Source: Patescibacteria group bacterium
Lineage (GTDB): Bacteria; Patescibacteriota; Microgenomatia; UBA1406; GWC2-37-13
Length of the DNA stretch: 50,325 nt
Reading direction: 5' to 3'
Assembly: GCA_026416975.1 (NCBI GenBank)
Contig: JAOAEC010000002.1
Location: 1 to 50,325 of the forward strand
How positions within the stretch are numbered: position 1 is the stretch's first letter; every line of letters begins with the position of its first letter. The notes under the pieces are model-generated. The model searched no databases and was not told the origin of the DNA. It was given only the letters and a program-made list of their open reading frames with translations. The translations under genes and the position numbers were made by a program. Positions 1 to 10,013 of this stretch are shown piece by piece.

Positions 1-646
1 TCTTTATCCTATGAAAATATATCGTTGTTTAAAAAGACATAACTTAGCTACTTTACCTTCAGACTTTGTCGCTATGGAAAGAAAGATTAAAAAGTTTAAA
101 AAATATGGTATTGGTTATCTTCATATAGACATCCTTTATTCTCCTAAAATTAACAAAGAGAGAAGATATATTTATACCTCAATTGATAGAGTATCAAAAA
201 TTGCCTATATTATGTTAGGCAAAACTAAAAGAAAAGAGACAGGAGCTTTGTTTTTAAAAGAAGTATTAAAATTTTATCCATACAAGATAAACTATATTTT
301 AACTGACAATGGTTTTGAATTTACTTATAAAGCTTTACCTAAAGGTAAAAAAATAAAGAAAACTCATCCTTTTGATAAATTATGCCAACAAAACAAAATC
401 CAACACCGCACTATTAAATTCAAACATCCTTGGACAAATGGTATGGTAGAAAACTTTAACAAAAGAATTAAAAACAAGGTATTGACAAAATACAGATTCT
501 CTAATATATTTGAGTTAAACAACAAGCTTATAGAGTTTGTTGATAACTATAACCATAATAAAAGACTTAAAAGTTTAAATTACAAAACACCGGCTCAATA
601 TTTAAAAGAAACAAAAGATATTATTTTACAACGTATCGTTAGTTAA
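1..646 (+). mobile_element. IS481/IS3-like transposase, integrase core (5' end cut by window edge)
   Basis: D..D..E catalytic pattern (HIDIL, TDNGFEF, NGMVENFNKRIK) and C-terminal YNHNKRLKSLNYKTPAQYL; reading frame stays open leftward past the Met at 11. Confidence 0.85.
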
Positions 647-1788
647 CAAATATGAAAAATAAAAAAAAGAAATAAAATAATTTTTTTAATTATTGTCGAA
701 GGTTGTTTTGCTAGATAAAGAAAAAAAGATAAAGAAAATAAACTGTAACGTGGAATTGAGGAGAAGGTGCCGGTTAAGGTAGGTAAAAGAAGGTTAGCCA
801 AAGAAAAAAGATTAAGACCTAATTGATTGATATTAGATATCTGATATTGAATATTGGGGAAAATTTTTAATTTTAAATTATTAAATAAATCAAGGATTAA
901 GATAATAAAGACAAAATTAAAAATAAAAAATTCAACTATCGAAACAAAGTACTGAAAATTAACTGCGGCAGTAAGAAAAATTTTAAAATAGCGAAAATAA
1001 ACTTGAGGAAGAAAAATAAGTTGAGTTGATCGATTAGCTCCAAAGGCTGGTTGACTGGTAAAGAAATAAAACGGGTCACCAGTTGTTTGAGAAAGATATA
1101 AACAATAAGCCGATAGACCAAAAAGAGGAGAAAAGATAACAAAAAGAGATTTAATTTGATCGTTGATAAAATTTTTAGTTTTTATTTTTTGGAATTTTAA
1201 AAAATGAACAATAAAGGGGATAATTAAAAATATTCCCACCAATCGAGTAAGAGCGGCAAAAAAAGCAAAAATTGAGGCAAAAAAATAGCGATTTTTTTCA
1301 AGAAAATAAAGGGAAAGGGAAATTAAAAGAAAAAATAATCCTTCAGTGTAAATAGTACCAAAATAAAATGAGGTTGGATAGAAAAAAATAAAAAGAAAAA
1401 AATAAAAAATAAAAGTTTTTTTTAAACCAATCCTTTTTAGATATAAAGAAAAAAAACAAACTCCCAATAAAAAGGAGAAGTTTGAAATAAAAAATCCGGC
1501 TAAAAAAGAATTGTTGAAAAATATGGGGGTCATTATTTTTATCAAAAGAGGATATAAAGGGAAAAAAGCTTGCTCGTGGTTTTCATAGCCGCGTTGGGCG
1601 ATAAGAAGATAATGAATTCCATCAAAATTTCCCAAAAAAGTTAAAAAAAACGGCAATTTAAAAGAAAAAAGTATTTTTTTGTAGGGGAAAAAACCGGCGT
1701 AGGGGATTATTTTATTGGTTAAAATAATGATTAAAAAATCAAAAAATTTAAAAAAAACAAAAAGAAAAAATATTATCTTAAAACCCAT
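643..1788 (-). CDS. Multi-TM glycosyltransferase, PIG-V/mannosyltransferase-like
   Basis: NFDGIHYLLIAQRGYENHEQAFFPLYPLLIK motif followed by many TM segments. Confidence 0.7.
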   Translation of the reverse strand: MGFKIIFFLFVFFKFFDFLIIILTNKIIPYAGFFPYKKILFSFKLPFFLTFLGNFDGIHYLLIAQRGYENHEQAFFPLYPLLIKIMTPIFFNNSFLAGFFISNFSFLLGVCFFSLYLKRIGLKKTFIFYFFLFIFFYPTSFYFGTIYTEGLFFLLISLSLYFLEKNRYFFASIFAFFAALTRLVGIFLIIPFIVHFLKFQKIKTKNFINDQIKSLFVIFSPLFGLSAYCLYLSQTTGDPFYFFTSQPAFGANRSTQLIFLPQVYFRYFKIFLTAAVNFQYFVSIVEFFIFNFVFIILILDLFNNLKLKIFPNIQYQISNINQLGLNLFSLANLLLPTLTGTFSSIPRYSLFSLSFFLYLAKQPSTIIKKIILFLFFIFHIC

Positions 1789-1809
1789 GGTATAATTTTA
1801 CCAACGATT

Positions 1810-2274
1810 ATGAAAAAAATTAACAAACCAGACTGGGATGAGTATTTTATGAAGATTGCCGAGGTGGTTAAAAGCCGGGCTGATTGTTTACGAAGACAGG
1901 TAGGAGCAGTGATTGTTAAAGACCTTCACATTTTAACCACCGGTTATAATGGTACTCCTCATGGAATAAAAAACTGTACTGAAGGTGGTTGTTGGCGATG
2001 TTTAATGCGTCATCAGGGAAAATTAAAATCCGGAGAGAAAAAGGAGTTTTGTGTCTGTCTTCATGCCGAACAAAACGCCATTATTCAGGCAGCCTATCTT
2101 GGAGTTTCCACCAAAGGCGCCATTCTTTATTCAACCGCTAACCCTTGCTCAACCTGCACCAAGATGATTATTAATGCCGGAATTGTTAAGGTTGTTTGTA
2201 AAAAAGAGCGCCATGATGAAGAGGGGACAGGACTTCTAAAAAAAGCCGGAATTAAAATAATAATTAATAAATAA
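1810..2274 (+). CDS. dCMP deaminase family protein
   Basis: Zinc deaminase motifs CLHAEQNAI and PCSTCTKMI. Confidence 0.9.
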   Translation: MKKINKPDWDEYFMKIAEVVKSRADCLRRQVGAVIVKDLHILTTGYNGTPHGIKNCTEGGCWRCLMRHQGKLKSGEKKEFCVCLHAEQNAIIQAAYLGVSTKGAILYSTANPCSTCTKMIINAGIVKVVCKKERHDEEGTGLLKKAGIKIIINK

Positions 2275-2300
2275 TAATAAATAATAACCAATAACGAATA

Positions 2301-4160
2301 ATGACAATTAAAAAATTAATAAAGAGTCAATTAAAAAACTTTTTAGGATTATTAATTGTCATTATTATTTATTCATTATTCATTATTCGTTTTGAAGTAG
2401 TTATCGCTGCTTTATCTAATAATAAATTCGGTATTCATTTAGCTCAACCACATCTTGAGGATTTACCAAAAGCCGCTGTGATGGTCAATGGTTCAGGCGG
2501 CGATTGGGGTTATGTGACGTTAGTGATTCAAGAAAACGACAGAAACAAAGATAAATGGCAGGTGATCTTTGATCGTTTGCGCGAACTTCATTTGATTCCT
2601 ATTATTCGTTTAGCCACCTCGCCTCAAGAAGAAAACTGGCGAAGACCAAACATTGATGAGGGTCAGAGTTGGGCTAATTTTTTAGACTCTTTAAACTGGG
2701 TGATCAAGAATCGCTATGTGATTTTGTTTAATGAACCCAATCATGGCAGTGAGTGGGAAGGAACAGTTGACCCGGAAAATTATGCCCAAGTAGCTTTTGC
2801 CTTTGCCAAAGCCCTAAAAGAAAAAAATAGTGACTTTTTTGTTATGTTGGCTGGGTTGGATGCTTCAGCTCCTTCGTCTCCTCCTAATTTTGAAGATGAA
2901 GAAATATTTTTGAGAAAAATAATAAAATCCGAAACAAATTATAATAATCAAAATCCAAATACTCAAAACGTTTTGAATTTAAAAAATTCAGATTTTAAAA
3001 ATTGTTTTGAGTTTCGGATTTCGTGCTTTGAATTTCTTATTGATGGTTGGGCTTCTCATTCTTATCCTAACCCCGGCTTTGCTGGTAGTCCTTGGGATTT
3101 TGGTCGGGGGACAGTGAGAACCTATCAATGGGAGTTAGAATTACTGAAAAGTTTGGGAGTAAGAAAAGATTTACCAGTGTTTATTACTGAGACTGGTTGG
3201 GAAAGAAAGACAAGATATTCGACATTTGATATTAGATATTTGGATGAAAATAAGGTTGCTAATTATTTCAAGATTGCCTTTGAAAATGTTTGGTTGCCGG
3301 ATGAAAGGATTATGGCGGTGACTCCTTTTGTTTTTGATTATCAAAGTGATCCTTTTTTAGGTTTTTCTTGGAAACGGTCCGATGGTTCTTTTTATCCTCA
3401 ATATTATACGATTCAATCAATGACAAAGATCAAAGCTGAGCCGGAAAAAGTTGAAAAAGGCGAGATTGTTTTTAATCTACCAAAAGAGATTTTGGCTTAC
3501 TCAGACTATCAATTTTCTTTAGAAATAAAAAACCAAGGTCAAGCGATCTGGGATAAGGATGATGGTTATTTATTATCAGTGGTTAGTTATCCGGAAAAAC
3601 AAAAACCATTTGAGTATCTTTTTTCGGATTTGAAAAATATAAAGCCGTTTGAAGAAAAACAAGCGAGTTTTTTTATTAGAACTAATCAGGAAAGTGGTAA
3701 AAATCAGGTAAAAATTTTTCTTTTAAAAAACGGCAAAAAAATTATTGAAAGCAAAATCTGGGATTTTATTATTGAGCCTTTACCGAAAATAAGTTTTCAG
3801 ATTTCTTTATGGCCGACCTTTAAAGAAGCTAAAGGAAAAGACTTTGAGATTCAGATTTTTGACCAAAGAGAAAAACTGGTTTTTAAAAAAAATGGCATCG
3901 AGGTTATAAAAGGAAAAGCCGAGGTAAAAGACATTCAAAATATAGTTTTGGGAGAAAGATATCGAGTTGTGATTTTAAGGCCCTATTATCTTCCAAGACA
4001 AAAGTTTGTTTTTTTTCATAAAGGAGAAAACAAACTAATTTTTAAAAGAATGTTGCCCTTAGATCTTAATCAAGACAATCGGTTTAACTTTGAAGATATA
4101 AAAACGCTTTTAAACAACTGGCGATTGATTAAATATTTTTTACCCGATGGTCTTTCTTAA
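2301..4160 (+). CDS. Secreted clan-A-like glycoside hydrolase with C-terminal dockerin-like Ca-binding segment
   Basis: Signal/TM N-terminus; NEPNHGSEW and FITETGW consistent with acid/base and nucleophile Glu; DLNQDNRFNFEDIKTLLNNW resembles one dockerin F-hand. Confidence 0.65.
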   Translation: MTIKKLIKSQLKNFLGLLIVIIIYSLFIIRFEVVIAALSNNKFGIHLAQPHLEDLPKAAVMVNGSGGDWGYVTLVIQENDRNKDKWQVIFDRLRELHLIPIIRLATSPQEENWRRPNIDEGQSWANFLDSLNWVIKNRYVILFNEPNHGSEWEGTVDPENYAQVAFAFAKALKEKNSDFFVMLAGLDASAPSSPPNFEDEEIFLRKIIKSETNYNNQNPNTQNVLNLKNSDFKNCFEFRISCFEFLIDGWASHSYPNPGFAGSPWDFGRGTVRTYQWELELLKSLGVRKDLPVFITETGWERKTRYSTFDIRYLDENKVANYFKIAFENVWLPDERIMAVTPFVFDYQSDPFLGFSWKRSDGSFYPQYYTIQSMTKIKAEPEKVEKGEIVFNLPKEILAYSDYQFSLEIKNQGQAIWDKDDGYLLSVVSYPEKQKPFEYLFSDLKNIKPFEEKQASFFIRTNQESGKNQVKIFLLKNGKKIIESKIWDFIIEPLPKISFQISLWPTFKEAKGKDFEIQIFDQREKLVFKKNGIEVIKGKAEVKDIQNIVLGERYRVVILRPYYLPRQKFVFFHKGENKLIFKRMLPLDLNQDNRFNFEDIKTLLNNWRLIKYFLPDGLS

Positions 4161-4805
4161 AAAATCAACTCTTTCTTTAATTAACTCGGTTTTGGTTAAA
4201 AAACTACCAATGCATAAAAAATCCGGCTGATATTTTAATGATAAAATTTGGGGAAGGGTTTTTTCATTAATCCCACCATCGAGGTAGATTTTAGACCTAT
4301 AAGAAGCCAGTCTTAATTGTTCAATTTTTTTAAGGGTTTCAGGAAGAAAAGGCGAACCTTGGAAACCCGGCTCAACCGACATAATCTGAATGATTTTGAT
4401 TTTTTTTAAATCATATTTTTTTCCTATAGTTTCTATATTATCTTGGGGATTAATAACCATTCCTAATTGAAGATCAACAATTTGTTTTTTTTCTAACAAA
4501 GGAAAAAAAGGCGAATGAACAAAAACATTGTTTAAAAAGATATTTTTCGGAAGAGACATTTTTTTTAACTGATTTAACTCCTTTTTCCAGTTAACCACCA
4601 TTAAATGAAGATCAAAGATTAATTTTTTTTGAGTGTTAATTTTAAAGAGAATAGGAAGAATTTCTTTTAAAGAAAGAGTTTTATTGGGAACACACTGACC
4701 ATCAGTAATATCAATCTGAAAATAGGAAAAATAAGGAAGAAGTTGGTTTATTGTTAAAAAAAAGCTTACCGGTGTTTTTTCCAAGAGAGCGGGGACGATT
4801 TTCAT
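4140..4805 (-). CDS. rpe: Ribulose-phosphate 3-epimerase
   Basis: FQIDITDGQCVPN, DLHLMV, MSVEPGFQGSPF, YLDGGIN motifs. Confidence 0.9.
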   Translation of the reverse strand: MKIVPALLEKTPVSFFLTINQLLPYFSYFQIDITDGQCVPNKTLSLKEILPILFKINTQKKLIFDLHLMVVNWKKELNQLKKMSLPKNIFLNNVFVHSPFFPLLEKKQIVDLQLGMVINPQDNIETIGKKYDLKKIKIIQIMSVEPGFQGSPFLPETLKKIEQLRLASYRSKIYLDGGINEKTLPQILSLKYQPDFLCIGSFLTKTELIKERVDFLRKTIG

Positions 4806-7345
4806 ACGGATTTTTCGGTTTGTTTATTTTCTTGTTCTTTTTCTTCTTTTATTTCTAACTCATTTTCCATTGTCATTGCTTTTTCTTCCTCTTTTTTAGC
4901 TGGAGTTTTTAATTCAACCAACTCTTCCTCAGCCTTGTTTTTAAGTTTTTCAGCAATCTCTTTTTCCTTAGTCATTGATTCAGCCACCGATTTGGCTGCT
5001 TCTAATTTAGCCTTAAGATAGACTATTAACTGCTCACCGGAAAGATTATTAACTAAAAAAATCGGCAAAATATAACCTAAATCATCTAATCCTTGATGTT
5101 GTAATTCCTTATCAGGCGATAAAAGTTTGTTTAAGGTGTTGGTGATAAAAACAATATCTTGATTAACCCATTGTTCGCGGGAACTAATGTTTTCAGAAAC
5201 CGGCACCTCACCTTTTTCATATTGTCTTTGCCACATTTTTTTAACTTCTTCATACTCTTCAATTGAAACAGAAGGAGGAACAGTAATGGTTTCTTCAATA
5301 TGTTTTTCCGGCTCAGCTGCTAAAGAAAGTTGTGAAGTAATAGTTTTTTCTACTAAATCAGGAGTGAGTTTTTCTTTTTGAGCCAAGGTTTCGGTTAATT
5401 TTTTTTCTGTTTTTATTGTGTCAGTAAAAACTTTTAATACTGTTCTAACCTTTTCTTTTTCTATTTTTGTCTCTTCGCTAATTTTTTGCGTAATATTAGT
5501 TACCGGTTGATTAACATTTTGATTAAATGATTGAAGAATGCTTTGAACTTGAGAGGATTGAAGATTAGTGTTTTGAGCCACTTGATTAATAACATTGGTA
5601 CCGCTAGTGCTTATTGTTGTGTTTACAAAAGATGATGTTAATGAAGAAATTTTTTGTTGGGGAACACTAATCTTTGAGGAAACGACTTGACTAATATTAA
5701 TTGGTTTAGAAACTGATTTGATTATTTGTTCTCGTCTTTGTTGTTGTTCAATTTTTGAGGTAGAGATTGAAGAAAGAATTGTTTGGGCGACCTTATCTTC
5801 TTTTACCGCTCGGTTAAAAAGCTCAGTGCGAATATTCATAAACTTTTGTCTTTCTGTTGGTGTTTCGGCTTTAATGGGGTTTTTGAGATAATTTAGATTT
5901 CGTCTCACACTTTCTTGGATATTTTTATTAGTTTCAAAATGAGCGATATCAGTTAGTTTTTTAACTGAGATATCTAAAGAACGAGTGATTTCCTCAGTTT
6001 GCGCCTTTTTAATCTCCTCAAGAGTTTCTAAACGGACCTTAACTGGAATCTCTACTTGTTGGGGTAGTTTTAAGGCGGTTGAGATTACGGTTGGTGATAA
6101 GGGAGAAGTTGGTGGTTGAGTGGTTGGGCTACCCCGCATCTGATCATACATTGAAAGAAGAATATTTTTAGCGGCATAAATTCCATCACAACAATAATCG
6201 CGGAAAATTCTTAGTAACCACCAAGGGAAAAAAATCGTTGCCCACAACATAATTAAGCTAATAATATATTCAGCAAAAGTATCAACATAATTACCGTTAT
6301 TTAAAGCATTAACTTTTTGAGCGGCAAATTGAGCTGGTCCACCATAGGTGATGTTAATACCGGTAGGATAAACATAACCGAAGATATTATTAGTGCGAGA
6401 GAAATCAAAAGGAAAAGGAATTCCTTTTTGCCATATAAAAGCTACTCCTCCTAAAAAAAGGGCGAATAAAGGTCCATAAAAAAGCCATTGAAAAAAAACT
6501 CCGATCCAAATCCAACCAATATTTCTGATAAAAATAAAAGGTATTAAAATAGCTAAAAATGGTGAAACAAAAAGGAGGAACCACAAAATAATTTTCCGAA
6601 GGATAATCATAATACCCATAACATAATAGGTAATATTGGTTAATCTAAGAAGGAAAAGCTCAGCTTTTATTGCTTCTTGAACCTGAAGATTTAGATCGCG
6701 ACAACCAATAAAATTTTTGTAATTATCTTCAACGGAAATTCCATCAAAATAAATATTAAATAGATCTTTGCCACTTAACTGCTCAATAAAAAACTTCATT
6801 AATATCTCAGAGATTTGAATTAAAAAAATAATAATAGTGGCGGAAAAAGAAGCATATAAAAGTATTAATCCAACCTTCCAAATCTTTGACCAAACATTGA
6901 TTTTTAGTTGAAAATTATTTCTTTGAGCAATAATAAAACCTAAACCAAAAAGAGCAACGATAAGAATGATTAAGAAAAAAGTAATGTTTCGAGAAACGAG
7001 CCAGATATTTTTTAAAACAGGATGGTTGTCAATAGAGCTTTTATTAATTGCCCAATAAATAAATTGACGGGCGCGTTCGTCAGCCTTTCCTTGATTAGTT
7101 ATCTCAGGATCAATAACCCAAAAGTGATTGTTAAGGGGATTTTTAACAAACTCTTCATAAGATGAAACACAAGGTTCATTTTTATAAATTTGTTGAAGAT
7201 CAGTAGGACAGTCACCAAGATTTGGTGCGGCAGAACAAGGAATAGGAGTAATCTCAATTTTATAAGAAGGTTCAAGCGCCAAAATTCTTGGTGGAAAAAT
7301 AAGAAAAAAAAAGATAAAAAATATAAGAAGAAAGATTTTTTTCAT
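4802..7345 (-). CDS. Large TrbL/VirB6-like polytopic membrane protein with long cytoplasmic coiled-coil tail
   Basis: Signal peptide, about 6 TM segments, C-terminal Glu/Lys-rich helix; 4-nt overlaps with both neighbours. Confidence 0.6.
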   Translation of the reverse strand: MKKIFLLIFFIFFFLIFPPRILALEPSYKIEITPIPCSAAPNLGDCPTDLQQIYKNEPCVSSYEEFVKNPLNNHFWVIDPEITNQGKADERARQFIYWAINKSSIDNHPVLKNIWLVSRNITFFLIILIVALFGLGFIIAQRNNFQLKINVWSKIWKVGLILLYASFSATIIIFLIQISEILMKFFIEQLSGKDLFNIYFDGISVEDNYKNFIGCRDLNLQVQEAIKAELFLLRLTNITYYVMGIMIILRKIILWFLLFVSPFLAILIPFIFIRNIGWIWIGVFFQWLFYGPLFALFLGGVAFIWQKGIPFPFDFSRTNNIFGYVYPTGINITYGGPAQFAAQKVNALNNGNYVDTFAEYIISLIMLWATIFFPWWLLRIFRDYCCDGIYAAKNILLSMYDQMRGSPTTQPPTSPLSPTVISTALKLPQQVEIPVKVRLETLEEIKKAQTEEITRSLDISVKKLTDIAHFETNKNIQESVRRNLNYLKNPIKAETPTERQKFMNIRTELFNRAVKEDKVAQTILSSISTSKIEQQQRREQIIKSVSKPINISQVVSSKISVPQQKISSLTSSFVNTTISTSGTNVINQVAQNTNLQSSQVQSILQSFNQNVNQPVTNITQKISEETKIEKEKVRTVLKVFTDTIKTEKKLTETLAQKEKLTPDLVEKTITSQLSLAAEPEKHIEETITVPPSVSIEEYEEVKKMWQRQYEKGEVPVSENISSREQWVNQDIVFITNTLNKLLSPDKELQHQGLDDLGYILPIFLVNNLSGEQLIVYLKAKLEAAKSVAESMTKEKEIAEKLKNKAEEELVELKTPAKKEEEKAMTMENELEIKEEKEQENKQTEKSV

Positions 7346-7953
7346 TGATTTTTTTTATTAACTTTTTTTTTGATATTAAAACGAAAATAATGATGATTTA
7401 TCATAATAATATAGATAGAGAAAAAAATAAAAGCAGTTCCTAAAAAAGCACTAATATTTGATTTTATTATTCCAGTAGTTGGTTGAGGAGGATTAGTAGC
7501 TTGCGGTGAAGGGGTGTTTTGTGGTGAAGGAGTACTGCTAGGCGCCCACAAAACACAAAGTTCAGTTTCATCAGGAGCTTGGGCAATGATTTTTAAATCA
7601 ACATAAGCAAAGGTTCCTTGACCGGAAAAACCACTGTTGTTATTTCCGGAAAAAAGCAGTTTTCCTTCTCCTAAATTTTCTGCGGTGACTGAGGTCATTG
7701 CCTCTCCAGGTGTTACAGAAACATATTCAAGATACTGAGTTTTATAAGTCATACCAATTTGAGTGGTATTAAGAGAGGCTCCTTTTGTATCAATATTGAT
7801 AGTAAATCGGATAGTATCGCCTCTAAAAAAACCATTTTCAGGAGGATTAGGAGCAATTAAATCAAATTTAACCGCTTTAACCGAACAAGGAAGATAAAAG
7901 AAAAATATTAAAAAAAGAAAAAAGATAAAAAAAATTTTTTTCAGGGATTTCAT
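7342..7953 (-). CDS. Cohesin-like domain protein with C-terminal membrane anchor
   Basis: FRGDTIRFTINIDTKGASLNTTQIGMTYKTQYLEYVSVTPG...GQGTFAYVDLKI resembles a cohesin fold; Pro-rich linker and TM anchor. Confidence 0.6.
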   Translation of the reverse strand: MKSLKKIFFIFFLFLIFFFYLPCSVKAVKFDLIAPNPPENGFFRGDTIRFTINIDTKGASLNTTQIGMTYKTQYLEYVSVTPGEAMTSVTAENLGEGKLLFSGNNNSGFSGQGTFAYVDLKIIAQAPDETELCVLWAPSSTPSPQNTPSPQATNPPQPTTGIIKSNISAFLGTAFIFFSIYIIMINHHYFRFNIKKKVNKKNQ

Positions 7954-7981
7954 ATTAACATGATAAGAGATTTTTTTATAC

Positions 7982-8011
7982 TTGACAAGAGTAATTAAAA
8001 TAATTTATATT
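7982..8011 (+). promoter_or_regulatory. Putative sigma70-like promoter for the 8026 gene
   Basis: TTGACA (7982-7987), 18-nt spacer, TATATT (8006-8011). Confidence 0.5.
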
Positions 8012-8025
8012 TAATTTAAATTTTT

Positions 8026-9951
8026 ATGATAAAAAAATTAACCAATTTTTTTTTAATAAATTTTCTTATTTTTGTTTTTTTATTTTTTTGTTTTTCAGTT
8101 TTCGCTGAGGAGGTTAAAGAGGTTCAGAGAATAGTTTGTCTAAAATCAATTAGATGTGATCAAAAAAATGCTGTTTGCTCAGGAAAAGGAAAAGCAGTTC
8201 ATCGAGCAAAATTAATTCCAGATTCAATTCAACCTCTTCTAAATAATGAAACATATATTATTGTTTGTGTAGGACTAGGGGCAGAACAGATTTGCACGAC
8301 AGGAAATAAAGAAACAGATATTCGTGTTTATGGACAAGATCAAAAAGATTTAATGAATAATAAAAATTTGAATTATCAATTTCAAGGTTTGTTTTCTGCT
8401 GATGGAACAACATCCTTAAACAATCCAATTATTTTTCATCAACCAGATTTTAAAGAGGTTGGTGGTTGGTTGGAATGGCAAGATTCTACTAATGTAAGTA
8501 AAGAGAGAAAATTTTTTGCCTTAAACTATTATGATAAAAACAACCTACCAGAAGGAAATGATAAAGCATTAAAGCAAGGAACGATTAATTTTGATATTGT
8601 AGAAAAAGATTGTGTATCAGTTCGTTGGGATCCTTATGGAGTGGTTTTTGATAGTCAAACATTAGAGCCGGTTTTAGGAGCGGAAGTAAGTCTATGGAAA
8701 AAAAAAGGCAATGACTTTATTTTAGTAAATAAGAACGATATTCTAGGCGGTAATATTATTAATCCACAGATCACTTTAGAAGATGGTCAATTTAGCTTTG
8801 TCGTTCCCGATGATGATTATAAACTGATTGTTTCTTATAACAACTATCGTTTTCCTAATCAAGGCGAACCTCATCCCAATTGGCAAAAAATTTATTCTGA
8901 TCTTTATCCGAATAAAACCGGTGAGGTGATTTATCAACGAGGAAATATTATTCATCGGGATATTCCCATTGATCCTCTTGGTGCTAGTATTCAAAGAGAA
9001 CCAAACCTCATGGAATCTTTTTATAGCAGTCGCCCCTTAAAAAAAGAGATTGTAATTGAAGGAAGAGTTTCTCATCCATTGACAAAAATTATTGCTTATT
9101 CTCAAAAAATGATTAATGGTCAGTTTAACCAATTGGTTCGCTATCGACAATTAAAACAAATTATTACTGATGAAAAAGGAAGGTTTAATTTGGTTATTGA
9201 TCAAACAGATTTTGAAAAAAATAAAGAGTTTATTGAGGTTTTTGGTGAGTTGGTTTTAGAAAAAACCGACCTGAGACAATTATCAGAAAACAAAACTAAT
9301 AATTGGTGGTTGAGATTAATCTCTTTTTTTCTACCAAAAAAAATTTATGCCCAGATGAGCAGTATAAGGTTTGAACCAATTTTAAGTTATATAGAGGGTT
9401 ATGCTTATGATACTAATCACAAGGTAATTCCTAATGCGACCGTAGGTGTTTATTTAAAATTTTCCAATAAGCCTTATTATGAAACCAAAGCTGATGAAAA
9501 AGGTTATTTTAAAATCTCTTCCGAACACCTTCCTTTTATGGCTTATGAATTAAGATATAATACACTTACAGGAAAAGTTTATAAAAGCTCAACCTTAAAA
9601 TTTATTAACGACAATCAAGATTATCTAGTAAACAATAATATTAATTTATATACCAGTAAAAACGAAAAAGAACAAATTCAACCAACACCTTCTTCAATAT
9701 TAACAACAATTAGTCAGTGGAAAGTCTCAGGTCAAGGGACTTTAGAAAGAAAAAAAACACCATCAACTTTTTTATCAACAAAAAAACCATTAGTTAAAAA
9801 TACTGAAAAAGGAAATATCGTATCTAACACTAATAACAATTATTTAATTGCCATTTTAGGAATAATTGTTTTTCTTATTACCGGAGTAGCGGGTTTGCTA
9901 ATTTTTTATCTTAAGAGAAAAAAAGAAACAGAGATTTCTTCAACAATCTAA
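8026..9951 (+). CDS. Secreted, C-terminally anchored protein with carboxypeptidase-regulatory-like domains
   Basis: Signal peptide; YGVVFDSQTLEPVLGAEVSLWKK and IEGYAYDTNHKVIPNATVGVYLK repeats; C-terminal TM and KRKKE. Confidence 0.6.
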   Translation: MIKKLTNFFLINFLIFVFLFFCFSVFAEEVKEVQRIVCLKSIRCDQKNAVCSGKGKAVHRAKLIPDSIQPLLNNETYIIVCVGLGAEQICTTGNKETDIRVYGQDQKDLMNNKNLNYQFQGLFSADGTTSLNNPIIFHQPDFKEVGGWLEWQDSTNVSKERKFFALNYYDKNNLPEGNDKALKQGTINFDIVEKDCVSVRWDPYGVVFDSQTLEPVLGAEVSLWKKKGNDFILVNKNDILGGNIINPQITLEDGQFSFVVPDDDYKLIVSYNNYRFPNQGEPHPNWQKIYSDLYPNKTGEVIYQRGNIIHRDIPIDPLGASIQREPNLMESFYSSRPLKKEIVIEGRVSHPLTKIIAYSQKMINGQFNQLVRYRQLKQIITDEKGRFNLVIDQTDFEKNKEFIEVFGELVLEKTDLRQLSENKTNNWWLRLISFFLPKKIYAQMSSIRFEPILSYIEGYAYDTNHKVIPNATVGVYLKFSNKPYYETKADEKGYFKISSEHLPFMAYELRYNTLTGKVYKSSTLKFINDNQDYLVNNNINLYTSKNEKEQIQPTPSSILTTISQWKVSGQGTLERKKTPSTFLSTKKPLVKNTEKGNIVSNTNNNYLIAILGIIVFLITGVAGLLIFYLKRKKETEISSTI

Positions 9952-10013
9952 AATCTTTTTTATGTTGCTTATACTCTACAGACAAAAAAGATAAATCTTT
10001 CTAAAATTTTTTT

